A DNA stretch of 64,000 bases from Sphingosinicella sp963974575 (GTDB lineage Bacteria; Pseudomonadota; Alphaproteobacteria; Sphingomonadales; Sphingomonadaceae). This document shows, piece by piece, positions 25,556 through 32,636 of the stretch (positions are counted from its first letter, which is position 1; each line of letters begins with the position of its first letter). The stretch spans positions 1 to 64,000 of the forward strand of contig NZ_CAXBBQ010000013.1 of NCBI RefSeq assembly GCF_963974575.1, written 5' to 3'. Under the pieces are notes generated by a model. That model did not search any database and was not told the origin of the DNA. It worked only from the letters and a program-made list of their open reading frames with translations. The position numbers were made by a program, and so were the translations under genes.

Positions 25556-25843
25556 CTAGTGGCGAGTCTGCATCAGGAACGCACGGGCTTCGCGCTGCGC
25601 CGCAGCGACCTCCGTGGGCGTCATCGACGCCGCAACTTCGCTGCGATCGAGCTGGGCGCGCTCGTCACCCGACATGGCGGCGAGATTGAACCACTTGTGC
25701 GCTTCGACGAGATCGATATCGACACCGTTGCGGCCGACCGCATAGGCAACGCCGAGTTCGTAATACGCATCCGGCTGCCCGGCCATCGCCGCCGCCATCT
25801 GCGCATGCATAAACTGGACTTCTGTGACTGGATGACTTGCCAT
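25556..25843 (-). CDS. Small Sel1-repeat protein
   Basis: A 95-residue protein with one clear Sel1-like unit: DAYYELGVAYAVGRNGVDIDLVEAHKWFNLAA at about residues 25-56, cut here only for description. Sel1 repeats bind protein partners. No signal peptide is seen. The ATG is preceded by GAGGGGGA. It lies between the histidine kinase (upstream, 88 bp) and the diguanylate cyclase (downstream, 39 bp) on the same strand, so a signalling partner is plausible but unproven. Confidence 0.75.
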   Translation of the reverse strand: MASHPVTEVQFMHAQMAAAMAGQPDAYYELGVAYAVGRNGVDIDLVEAHKWFNLAAMSGDERAQLDRSEVAASMTPTEVAAAQREARAFLMQTRH

Positions 25844-25931
25844 TCGAAAATCCCCCTCAACGTGAGGAGGTTTGGCGTGTCTTATTCAAGAAATGGTTAA
25901 CACCGAAAAACGGCGAAAATCCTGGTGCGAC

Positions 25932-26945
25932 TCAGCCGAACAGCGAGTTGGCCCGGCGAAACGCGAAAGCCTCCTGGTGTCCACTGTGCGCCAGCCGGAC
26001 GCGCCCGGGCGGCATCGTGACGACGGCGCGAGTGCCCCGGCCCGGCGAGGAAAGCAGCTTGAAGCTCGCCTCGTGCAGTTCCGCGAGCGCCTTGACGAGC
26101 GGCAGGCCAAGGCCGCTGCCGGCGAGCATGTTCTTGTCGTCGTGCCCGCGTGCAAACGGCTTCATGGCCGTTTCCATCGCGCGGGGCGACATGCCGGGAC
26201 CGTTATCGCGCACCTCGATGAGCATCCGGTCGGCCTTATCGACGCGCGCGGCAATGGTGAGCTTCACCTTCTCGCCGCCGTACTTGAGAGCGTTGCCGGC
26301 GAGATTGACGAGGATCTGCCGAAGCATCCGCGCATCGGCATGGAGAAACGGCAGATCGGCCTCCATCTCGATCGCGACGCTCGCACCGCGCGCCTCGGCC
26401 ATGGTCCCGAGCATACGGAGCACGGACGCAGCGAGCTGACGGAGATCGACATCGGTCTCGTCGAGCGGCGCGGCGTCCGCCTCGATACGGGCGAGGTCGA
26501 GAATGGAATCGAGCGTCGAGAGCATTCCCTGCGCCGCTTCCCAGATGACCGCGTTCTGGCTGGCCGCAGCCTGCGTACGTCCGCTTTCGAGGCCGAGCGC
26601 GATGAGTTCGCTGTAGCCCGCAATGGCGTTGATCGGGGTTTTGAGTTCGTGGCTGAGATTGGCGGCAAGCATCCTGCGGTCGCGGCGCAGGCGGCGCGCC
26701 TCGTCGCGGGCGCCGCGGGCGGCGCGCTCGCCGGCATCGACAGCGCGGGCCAGCGCCTGCGCGAGCCGGGGTCCGGAAATGCGGCCGATCGGCTCTGACC
26801 CCATGACCACCGCGACTCCGCCGGTGAGGCAAAGCGCGATGTCGGCGCGGGCGAGAAGCTCGGCAGGCCGGATTGCGGCATCGATCGCCCGACCGGGAAG
26901 ACCCTCCCCCGGGGGCTCCATGACATCCGTCAACCAGTCCTGCAT
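25932..26945 (-). CDS. Soluble sensor histidine kinase
   Basis: A 337-residue kinase without transmembrane segments. The N-terminal ~75 residues are a degenerate PAS-like or small sensor region. H99 in NLSHELKTPINAIAGYSEL is the phosphoacceptor. GNALKYGG (N box), DNGPGMS (G1) and GSGLGLPLVKALAELH (G2) form the ATP-binding domain. No receiver or cognate regulator is adjacent, so it is an orphan kinase. The start MQDWLTDVME is chosen because of a GGAG site 9 bases upstream. PleC/DivJ-like function is possible given DivK in the window, but the sequence does not prove it. Confidence 0.87.
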   Translation of the reverse strand: MQDWLTDVMEPPGEGLPGRAIDAAIRPAELLARADIALCLTGGVAVVMGSEPIGRISGPRLAQALARAVDAGERAARGARDEARRLRRDRRMLAANLSHELKTPINAIAGYSELIALGLESGRTQAAASQNAVIWEAAQGMLSTLDSILDLARIEADAAPLDETDVDLRQLAASVLRMLGTMAEARGASVAIEMEADLPFLHADARMLRQILVNLAGNALKYGGEKVKLTIAARVDKADRMLIEVRDNGPGMSPRAMETAMKPFARGHDDKNMLAGSGLGLPLVKALAELHEASFKLLSSPGRGTRAVVTMPPGRVRLAHSGHQEAFAFRRANSLFG

Positions 26946-27056
26946 CGAGAATGCTCCGCTGCAAACGGCTGGAATCCTGCACAATCGAGGATATCCGCCG
27001 GGCCTCCTGCAACGGCGTTAATAGTTATTGAGAATTCCTAATGAAAAGTTAACGCG

Positions 27057-27070
27057 GGCCGATTTCGGCC
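27057..27070 (-). terminator. Weak hairpin after panC
   Basis: GGCCGA and TCGGCC form a 6-bp stem with a 2-base loop just past the panC stop. On the minus strand it is followed by CGCGTTAACTTTTC, so the T-run is late and short. The remaining 110 bp to the kinase start show nothing else. Confidence 0.3.
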
Positions 27071-27072
27071 GT

Positions 27073-27897
27073 TTAGACCGCCAGATTGTCGATAAGACGC
27101 GTTGAACCGAGCCGCACCGCCGACAGGATGCGCGCCGGGCGATCAAGGACGGCCATCGGCAACAGCATTTCAGCGTCACGAAGCGCGACATAATCGGGCA
27201 CGAGGCCCGCCGCGCGCAGTGCCGCGTCGGCCTCCGCGAGTGCTGTTTCGATCGCCATCCCGGCGCGGATCGCGTCGCGCGCCGCCATCAGCGTCTTCGG
27301 GAACAGCGCAGCGCGGGCGCGCTCCTCCGCCGAGAGGTAGGCGTTGCGCGACGAGAGCGCGAGACCATCGGCCTCACGCACCGTGGGCACGCCGACGATC
27401 TGCGTGGCGATATCGAGGTCGGCGGCCATGCGGCGGACGGTGAGGAGCTGCTGGTAATCCTTCTCCCCGAACATCGCGAAATCGGCCTGCGCCTGATTGA
27501 GCAGCTTCGAGACCACGGTCGCGACGCCGTCGAAATGGCCGGGCCGGTGCGCACCATCGAGCTCGGCGGTGAGGCCCGCGACCTGAACGCTGCTTGCGAA
27601 GCCCGCCGGGTACATCTCCTCCACCGTGGGCGCGAACAGGAGGTGGCACCCCGCCCCCGCAAGCGCCGCCGCATCCTCCGCCTCGCGGCGCGGATAGCGG
27701 GAGAAATCCTCGTTGGGGCCGAACTGCGTGGGGTTCACGAAAATGCTTGCGACGACCCGGTTGGCACGAGCGAGACCGGCTGCGACGAGCGCGAGATGTC
27801 CGGCGTGGAGCGCACCCATCGTGGGCACCAGCGCCACGCTCCGCCCCGCCGCATTCCATGCGCGTACGCGCGCGCGAAGTGCCGCAACCGTCCGCAC
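27073..27897 (-). CDS. panC: Pantothenate synthetase
   Basis: Joins pantoate and beta-alanine with ATP to make pantothenate. VPTMGALHAGHLALV near residue 24 is the nucleotide-binding HxGH-type motif; FVNPTQFGPNEDFSRYPR, FGEKDYQQL and READGLALSSRNAYLS are all diagnostic. No in-frame ATG fits the family's N terminus. I use GTG at 27897 (VRTVAALRAR), which has GGAGG 11 bases upstream. A rare ATT at 27918 has a better-placed AGGAGAGG, and TTG at 27975 would add 26 unlikely residues. It diverges from mipZ, a conserved alphaproteobacterial pairing. Confidence 0.9.
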   Translation of the reverse strand: MRTVAALRARVRAWNAAGRSVALVPTMGALHAGHLALVAAGLARANRVVASIFVNPTQFGPNEDFSRYPRREAEDAAALAGAGCHLLFAPTVEEMYPAGFASSVQVAGLTAELDGAHRPGHFDGVATVVSKLLNQAQADFAMFGEKDYQQLLTVRRMAADLDIATQIVGVPTVREADGLALSSRNAYLSAEERARAALFPKTLMAARDAIRAGMAIETALAEADAALRAAGLVPDYVALRDAEMLLPMAVLDRPARILSAVRLGSTRLIDNLAV

Positions 27898-28007
27898 GGT
27901 TTCGAAAGCCTCCGGAATCTTACCTCTCCTCGATTGACTCCCCGGCGCCCGTGAATGAAACAGTCCGCCATCCAACGGAATGCAGCCATCGGGGGCGCGT
28001 TACTTTT

Positions 28008-28805
28008 ATGGCCAAAGCCCATGTCATCGTTCTTGGCAATGAAAAAGGCGGGACGGGTAAGTCCACAACCGCAGTCCACATCGCCGTCGCGCTGATGCAC
28101 AGCGGCCGCAAGGTCGCCGCCATCGACCTCGATTCGCGCCAGCGCACCTTCACGCGCTACATGGAAAACCGGCAGAGCTTCTCCGAAGGCCACGGCCTGG
28201 GGCTGAAGACGCCGCGGCTGCAGGTGATCGACGACAACGACAGCCACAGCGAAACGCTGCTCCGCACCACGCTCGACGCGTGGGCACCGGTGGTGGACGT
28301 GATCGTGGTGGATACGCCGGGCCGCGACAGCCCCTTGTCGCGCGTCGCGCTCGGCCGCGCTGACACGCTGATCACACCGATGAACGACAGCTTCGTCGAC
28401 TTCGACCTCATCGGGCAGGTCGATCCGGACACGTTCAAGGTGAAGCGCCCGAGCTTCTACGCCGAGCTGATCTGGGACGCGCGCAAGGCCCGCGCGAAGA
28501 CGGACGGCGGATCGGTGGATTGGGTGGTGGTGCGCAACCGCATGTCCTCGCTCGCCGCGAAGAACATGATTCGCGTGGGCGGCGCGCTCGACGAGCTTTC
28601 CAAGCGCATCGGCTTCCGCATCGCGCCGGGGCTTTCCGAACGCGTCATCTACCGCGAACTCTTCCCGCGCGGGCTGACGCTGCTCGACATCGGCGTGATC
28701 GACGACGTCAACATGAGCCACATCGCCGCGCGCAACGAACTGCGCGAACTCATCGCGAGCCTTACCCTCCCGGAAATCGAAGAAGCGCAGAGCCTCGCCA
28801 GCTGA
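28008..28805 (+). CDS. mipZ: MipZ, ParA-like division-site regulator
   Basis: A 265-residue ATPase of the Mrp/ParA family that forms a bipolar gradient and keeps FtsZ at midcell. The deviant Walker A is GNEKGGTGKST (residues 10-20) with K13 as the signature lysine. VDTPGRDSPLSR is the Walker A' region. The segments TPMNDSFVDFDLIGQVDP, DWVVVRNRMS and RVIYRELFPRGLTLLD are shared with Caulobacter MipZ and separate it from ordinary ParA. There is no parB here. Its stop overlaps the J-domain gene start by one base. Confidence 0.94.
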   Translation: MAKAHVIVLGNEKGGTGKSTTAVHIAVALMHSGRKVAAIDLDSRQRTFTRYMENRQSFSEGHGLGLKTPRLQVIDDNDSHSETLLRTTLDAWAPVVDVIVVDTPGRDSPLSRVALGRADTLITPMNDSFVDFDLIGQVDPDTFKVKRPSFYAELIWDARKARAKTDGGSVDWVVVRNRMSSLAAKNMIRVGGALDELSKRIGFRIAPGLSERVIYRELFPRGLTLLDIGVIDDVNMSHIAARNELRELIASLTLPEIEEAQSLAS

Positions 28806-29209
28806 TGATTGTGGTCCTCGCCCTCGCGGCGGGAGCGCTCGGCGCGCTGTGGTATGCTGGCGCGCTGACAGCGGTGCGGCTGCGCTGGATCGGCATCGCC
28901 GCAGGCGGGGGGCTCGCGCTGCGCCTGCTGCTGACCGGACAATGGCTCGGCGCGCTCGCAGTCGCAGGCGTGACGGCGTGGCTGGCCATGGATCAGCGGC
29001 CTCGCCGCCGTGAATCCGGCATGTCTCCTCAGGAAGCGGGCCGTCTGCTCGGCCTGTCGCCCGAGGCCGGCGCGATCGAGATCAATGCGGCATGGCGGCG
29101 GATGATCACGGAGGCCCATCCCGACAAGGGCGGCAGCGCGGAGGCGTCCGCTCGCCTCAACGCAGCAAGGGATACGCTCTTGAAACATCTTCGCGATACC
29201 AGGCGTTGA
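28805..29209 (+). CDS. Membrane-anchored J-domain protein
   Basis: A 134-residue protein with two hydrophobic N-terminal stretches (about residues 2-22 and 28-62) and a C-terminal J domain of the short Pam18/Tim14 type. HPD in EAHPDKGGS near residue 104 is the DnaK-stimulating motif. NAARDTLLKHL ends the domain. It should present DnaK at the inner membrane. It is translationally coupled to mipZ (TGATG), an arrangement often found in alphaproteobacteria, although a shared function is not known. Confidence 0.85.
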   Translation: MIVVLALAAGALGALWYAGALTAVRLRWIGIAAGGGLALRLLLTGQWLGALAVAGVTAWLAMDQRPRRRESGMSPQEAGRLLGLSPEAGAIEINAAWRRMITEAHPDKGGSAEASARLNAARDTLLKHLRDTRR

Positions 29210-29247
29210 CGCGATAGTTTCGCGATTCTCACAGCAAGGGCAGTATT

Positions 29248-30627
29248 TTGGACCGGCACGACTTCCACCCGACATCGCTTCGGGAATATGACATCCGCGG
29301 CATCATCGGCGAAACGCTTGGCGAAGACGACGCCTACGCCATCGGGCGCGGCTTCGGTACGCGCGTCCGCCGCGCCGGTGGAAGCAAGGTCGCGGTGGGC
29401 TACGATGGCCGCCATTCATCGCCCACGCTGGAAGCGGCGCTGGTGCGCGGCCTTGAGGACACGGGCTGCGAGGCGCTGCGTATCGGGCTCGGGCCGACGC
29501 CGATGCTCTACTTCGCGGTGCACCATCTGGACGCGGACGGCGGCGTGATGATCACCGGCAGCCACAATCCGCCGAACTACAACGGCTTCAAGATGATGAT
29601 CGGTCACGGGCCGTTCTACGGCGACGACATCACGGGCATCGGTACGATGGCTGCAGCGGGCGACTGGGAGACGGGCACGGGATCCAATCGCAAAGTCGAT
29701 GTTTCAGAGAACTACGTCCAGCGCCTGCTGGGCGACGTTCCGACGCGGGGCTTCCGCATCGCGTGGGACACGGGGAACGGCGCCGCCGGGCCGATCGTCG
29801 AGCGGCTGACCGCTGCAATGCCGGGCGAGCACCACCTTCTGTTCACCGATGTGGACGGCAATTTCCCGAACCATCACCCGGACCCGACCGAGGAAAAGAA
29901 CCTCGCCGACCTTCGCCGCGTCGTCGCCGAAAAGGGTCTCGACTTCGGGCTCGCGTTCGACGGCGACGGCGACCGCATCGGCGCGATCGACAGCACCGGA
30001 CGCATCATCTGGGGCGACCAACTGCTGATGATCCTGACCGAGGACGTGCTGCGCGACGTGCCGGACGCGACGATCATCGCCGACGTGAAGGCGAGCCAGG
30101 CGCTCTACGATCGCGTCGCAGAACTCGGCGGTAAGCCGCTGATGTGGAAGACCGGCCATTCGCTGATCAAGGCGAAGATGAAGGAAACCGGCGCGCCGCT
30201 GGCGGGCGAGATGAGCGGGCACATCTTCTTCGCGCACCGCTATTACGGCTTCGACGACGCGATCTATGCCGCCGTGCGGCTGATCGGCGCGGTTGACCGG
30301 AGCGGCAAGTCGCTGACGCAACTGCGTGGCGAGATGCCCGCAATGGTCAACACGCCCGAACTGCGCTTCCCCTGCCCCGAGGAACGCAAGTTCGCGGTGA
30401 TCGACGAAGTGCTGGCGCGGCTCGAAGCGAGCGGCGCGGAGGTGAACCGCACCGACGGCGCGCGCGTCAACACGCCCGACGGCTGGTGGCTGCTGCGCGC
30501 CTCCAACACGCAGGACGTGCTCGTCGCGCGGGCCGAAGCGGTGTCCGAGGAGGCGCTCGAACGGCTCGTCGGCGCGATCAACGCACAGCTTTCCGCATCG
30601 GGCCTCGCGACTTTGACGGGACACTGA
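29248..30627 (+). CDS. Phosphomannomutase/phosphoglucomutase
   Basis: A 459-residue alpha-D-phosphohexomutase that interconverts hexose 1- and 6-phosphates, supplying GDP-mannose or UDP-glucose for surface polysaccharide. LREYDIRGIIG is the substrate arginine region, S105 in TGSHNPPNYNG is the phosphoserine, FDGDGDRIG near residue 238 binds the metal, and GEMSGH near 320 is the sugar-binding loop. The TTG start is supported by AAGGG 7 bases upstream and yields the family N terminus. It stands alone between the mipZ operon and the phasin gene. Confidence 0.93.
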   Translation: MDRHDFHPTSLREYDIRGIIGETLGEDDAYAIGRGFGTRVRRAGGSKVAVGYDGRHSSPTLEAALVRGLEDTGCEALRIGLGPTPMLYFAVHHLDADGGVMITGSHNPPNYNGFKMMIGHGPFYGDDITGIGTMAAAGDWETGTGSNRKVDVSENYVQRLLGDVPTRGFRIAWDTGNGAAGPIVERLTAAMPGEHHLLFTDVDGNFPNHHPDPTEEKNLADLRRVVAEKGLDFGLAFDGDGDRIGAIDSTGRIIWGDQLLMILTEDVLRDVPDATIIADVKASQALYDRVAELGGKPLMWKTGHSLIKAKMKETGAPLAGEMSGHIFFAHRYYGFDDAIYAAVRLIGAVDRSGKSLTQLRGEMPAMVNTPELRFPCPEERKFAVIDEVLARLEASGAEVNRTDGARVNTPDGWWLLRASNTQDVLVARAEAVSEEALERLVGAINAQLSASGLATLTGH

Positions 30628-30646
30628 GCCCGCCTCACATTTCACT

Positions 30647-30706
30647 TATGTTGCAGTGCACAAAAAGTCTTGACGAATCCGGGCACCATCTATATGTTGC
30701 AGTGCA
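30647..30706 (+). promoter_or_regulatory. Phasin promoter with two PhaR-like operator repeats
   Basis: TATGTTGCAGTGCA occurs twice, at 30647-30660 and 30693-30706, 46 bp apart start to start. Between them lies TTGACG (30670-30675), and 17 bases later the second copy begins with TATGTT, which acts as the -10. One repeat thus precedes the -35 and the other covers the -10. TTGCAGTGCA resembles the TGCA-rich sites bound by the polyhydroxyalkanoate-responsive repressor PhaR upstream of phasin genes. No phaR gene is in the window. Confidence 0.65.
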
Positions 30707-30733
30707 GCATAAGGTGCGCCCTTGGAGGTCACG

Positions 30734-31531
30734 ATGGCTGAAGCAGCAAAGGTGGAAGTGAAAGTGGAACCCGTCAACGCGGCGCCGGCGAAGCCTGCCG
30801 CCGCTCCGAAGGCAGAAGCCGCTCCCGCCGCCAAGGTTGAAGCGAAACCGGCGCCGAAAGCCGCCGTGCCGACCCCTGCCGCCAAGCCGAAAGCGAGCCC
30901 CAAGGCCGCCGCGAAGGTCGTGGAGAAGCCGGTGAAGCCGGCGCCCGCCAAGGTCGAAGCGAAGGTCGCGAAAGCACCGACGCCGAAAGCCGCCAAACCG
31001 AAAACCGTGGTCCCCGCAGCCGTATCCGCGAAGGCCAGCGTCCCCCCGAAACAGAAGGTATCCATCATGACGATCAATGAAAACGTGAAGAAGCAGACCG
31101 AAACCGCGATGGCGCAGGGCAAGGCCGCTGTCGAGCAGTTCCAGACGAAGACCCGCGAAGCGATGGAAAAGAGCACCAAGGCCGCCGAAGAGCTGAACAG
31201 CTTCACGCGCGAAAACGTGGAAGCGCTCGTCGAATCCGGCAAGATCGCCGCGAAGGGCTTCGAAACGATGACGCAGTCGGCGCTCGAACTCGCCAAGAAG
31301 AACGGCGAAGCCGCCACGACGGCCTTCAAGTCGTTCTCGTCGGCCAAGAGCGCCAACGAGCTTCTGCAGCTGCAGAGCGATTTCGCGCGCAGCCAGTTCG
31401 ACAAGTTCGTTGCTGACAGCAGCAAGATGACCGAAGCGTTCGTGAAGCTTTCGACCGACATGTTCGAGCCGATCTCCAGCCGCTTCGCGGTTGCTGCCGA
31501 CAAGTTCAAGACGGTCGCTGTCGCCAAGTAA
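30734..31531 (+). CDS. Phasin family protein with long Lys/Ala/Pro N-terminal extension
   Basis: Phasins coat polyhydroxyalkanoate granules. Residues ~112-265 form the amphipathic helical phasin domain (NVKKQTETAMAQGKAAVEQF, NELLQLQSDFARSQFDKFV). The first ~105 residues are a low-complexity Lys/Ala/Pro tail that could bind DNA or nucleoid, like the PhaM/PhaF type. The ATG has GGAGG 5 bases upstream. An internal in-frame ATG at 31067 (MTINENVKK) is also preceded by GAAGG at 8 bases and would yield a normal 154-residue phasin. Confidence 0.88.
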   Translation: MAEAAKVEVKVEPVNAAPAKPAAAPKAEAAPAAKVEAKPAPKAAVPTPAAKPKASPKAAAKVVEKPVKPAPAKVEAKVAKAPTPKAAKPKTVVPAAVSAKASVPPKQKVSIMTINENVKKQTETAMAQGKAAVEQFQTKTREAMEKSTKAAEELNSFTRENVEALVESGKIAAKGFETMTQSALELAKKNGEAATTAFKSFSSAKSANELLQLQSDFARSQFDKFVADSSKMTEAFVKLSTDMFEPISSRFAVAADKFKTVAVAK

Positions 31532-31555
31532 GCGCCTCGCAGCCGTTTCTACAGG

Positions 31556-31585
31556 AAGGGCGGTCGCTGTTGCGGCCGCCCTTTT
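31556..31585 (+). terminator. Rho-independent terminator of the phasin gene
   Basis: AAGGGCGG (31556-31563) pairs with CCGCCCTT (31576-31583), the inner TCGC/GCGG extends the stem, and TTTT follows. It lies 25 bp after the stop. Confidence 0.88.
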
Positions 31586-31660
31586 CGTTCATGGTCTTGT
31601 TATCGCGCCCGTAACTGCAATATCATGGGCCTGTGCGAAACCTCGTGAGTGAGCGAATGA

Positions 31661-31993
31661 ATGACTGATCGCGAGTCAGACGACCGGAACGGTTCCGGCA
31701 CGGACACCGGCGTCGCGACCAAGACCAAGCCCAAGACCAAAAAGCCTGCGCTTTACAGGGTCTTGATGCTGAACGACGACTACACGCCGATGGAATTCGT
31801 GGTGGAAACGCTGCGGCGCTTTTTCCGCATGTCCACCGAGGACGCAACGCGCGTGATGCTGCAGGTCCACCACAAGGGCGTCGGCCTGTGCGGCGTGTTC
31901 ACCTACGAGGTCGCCGAAACCAAGGTGAACCAGGTGCTCGATTTCGCGCGGCAGAACCAGCACCCGCTGCAATGCACGCTGGAAAAAGCCTGA
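31661..31993 (+). CDS. clpS: ClpS, adaptor for Clp protease
   Basis: Delivers N-end-rule substrates to ClpAP. The 110 residues comprise a ~30-residue flexible, charged N terminus that enters ClpA, followed by the folded core. VLMLNDDYTPMEFVVETL near residue 34, the conserved HHKGVGLCGVFTYEVAE and a C-terminal CTLEKA are diagnostic. The Asp-Asp and Met residues line the pocket for N-terminal Phe, Leu, Trp or Tyr. clpA is not in the window. A perfect palindrome overlaps its stop codon. Confidence 0.95.
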   Translation: MTDRESDDRNGSGTDTGVATKTKPKTKKPALYRVLMLNDDYTPMEFVVETLRRFFRMSTEDATRVMLQVHHKGVGLCGVFTYEVAETKVNQVLDFARQNQHPLQCTLEKA

Positions 31994-32008
31994 AACGATT
32001 TCGTTTCA
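31991..32008. promoter_or_regulatory. Perfect 18-bp palindrome between clpS and dps
   Basis: TGAAACGA and TCGTTTCA are exact reverse complements separated by TT; the first three bases are the clpS stop codon. It lies about 90 bp before dps, and TTGAAG directly follows at 32009. It may be an operator for dps, or a hairpin ending clpS transcription without a T-run. Confidence 0.5.
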
Positions 32009-32094
32009 TTGAAGTTTTTGATTGCAGTCAATGAGACAATCCATTGGCGGTGCTTTCCGGTTTCCACGAGTATGCAGCGACGAAAGGAACCATC

Positions 32095-32574
32095 ATGTCC
32101 GACACCGAATCCAATATCGGCATCCCCGCGGAAGACCGTGCCAAGATCGCCGACGGCCTCTCCCACGTGCTTGCCGACACCTATTCGCTGTACCTGAAGA
32201 CCCACAACTTCCACTGGAACGTCACGGGTCCGATGTTCAACTCGCTGCACGCGATGTTCATGACGCAGTATAACGAGCTGTGGCTCGCGACCGACGAGAT
32301 CGCGGAGCGCATCCGCGCACTCGGCCACTTCGCGCCCGGCGGTTACAGCGCGTTCGGCAAGCTCACCAGCATCAAGGAAGCGCCCGAGCAGCCGCCCGAG
32401 GCGATGGAAATGGTGAAGCAGCTCGCCGAGGGCAACGAAGCCGTCGCGCGCACGGCGCGGAAGATCTTCTCGATCGTGGAAGACGCGGGCGACGAGGTCT
32501 CGGTCGATCTGCTCGTCAGCCGGATGCAGTACCACGAGAAAACCGCGTGGATGCTGCGCTCAACGCTCGGCTGA
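32095..32574 (+). CDS. dps: Dps-family ferritin-like DNA-protection protein
   Basis: A 159-residue four-helix protein expected to form a 12-mer that oxidises and stores iron and protects DNA. LKTHNFHWNVTGPMFNSLH near residue 38 holds the ferroxidase histidine, and YNELWLATDEIAERIRALG near 62 holds the Asp and Glu ligands of the dimer-interface site. No lysine-rich DNA-binding tail is visible, so it resembles the Dps-like or mini-ferritin group. AAAGGAA precedes the ATG. It is monocistronic. Confidence 0.92.
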   Translation: MSDTESNIGIPAEDRAKIADGLSHVLADTYSLYLKTHNFHWNVTGPMFNSLHAMFMTQYNELWLATDEIAERIRALGHFAPGGYSAFGKLTSIKEAPEQPPEAMEMVKQLAEGNEAVARTARKIFSIVEDAGDEVSVDLLVSRMQYHEKTAWMLRSTLG

Positions 32575-32636
32575 TCAAAGACCCCTATTGATTCGGGTGA
32601 GTTGACGCTTCGGGCGCCGCACCCGAATCTGGGGGC

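Noticed and set aside
24161..25900. Plus-strand frame of 579 codons over the diguanylate cyclase and Sel1 genes
   Set aside because: It spans two good minus-strand genes and encodes no known motif.
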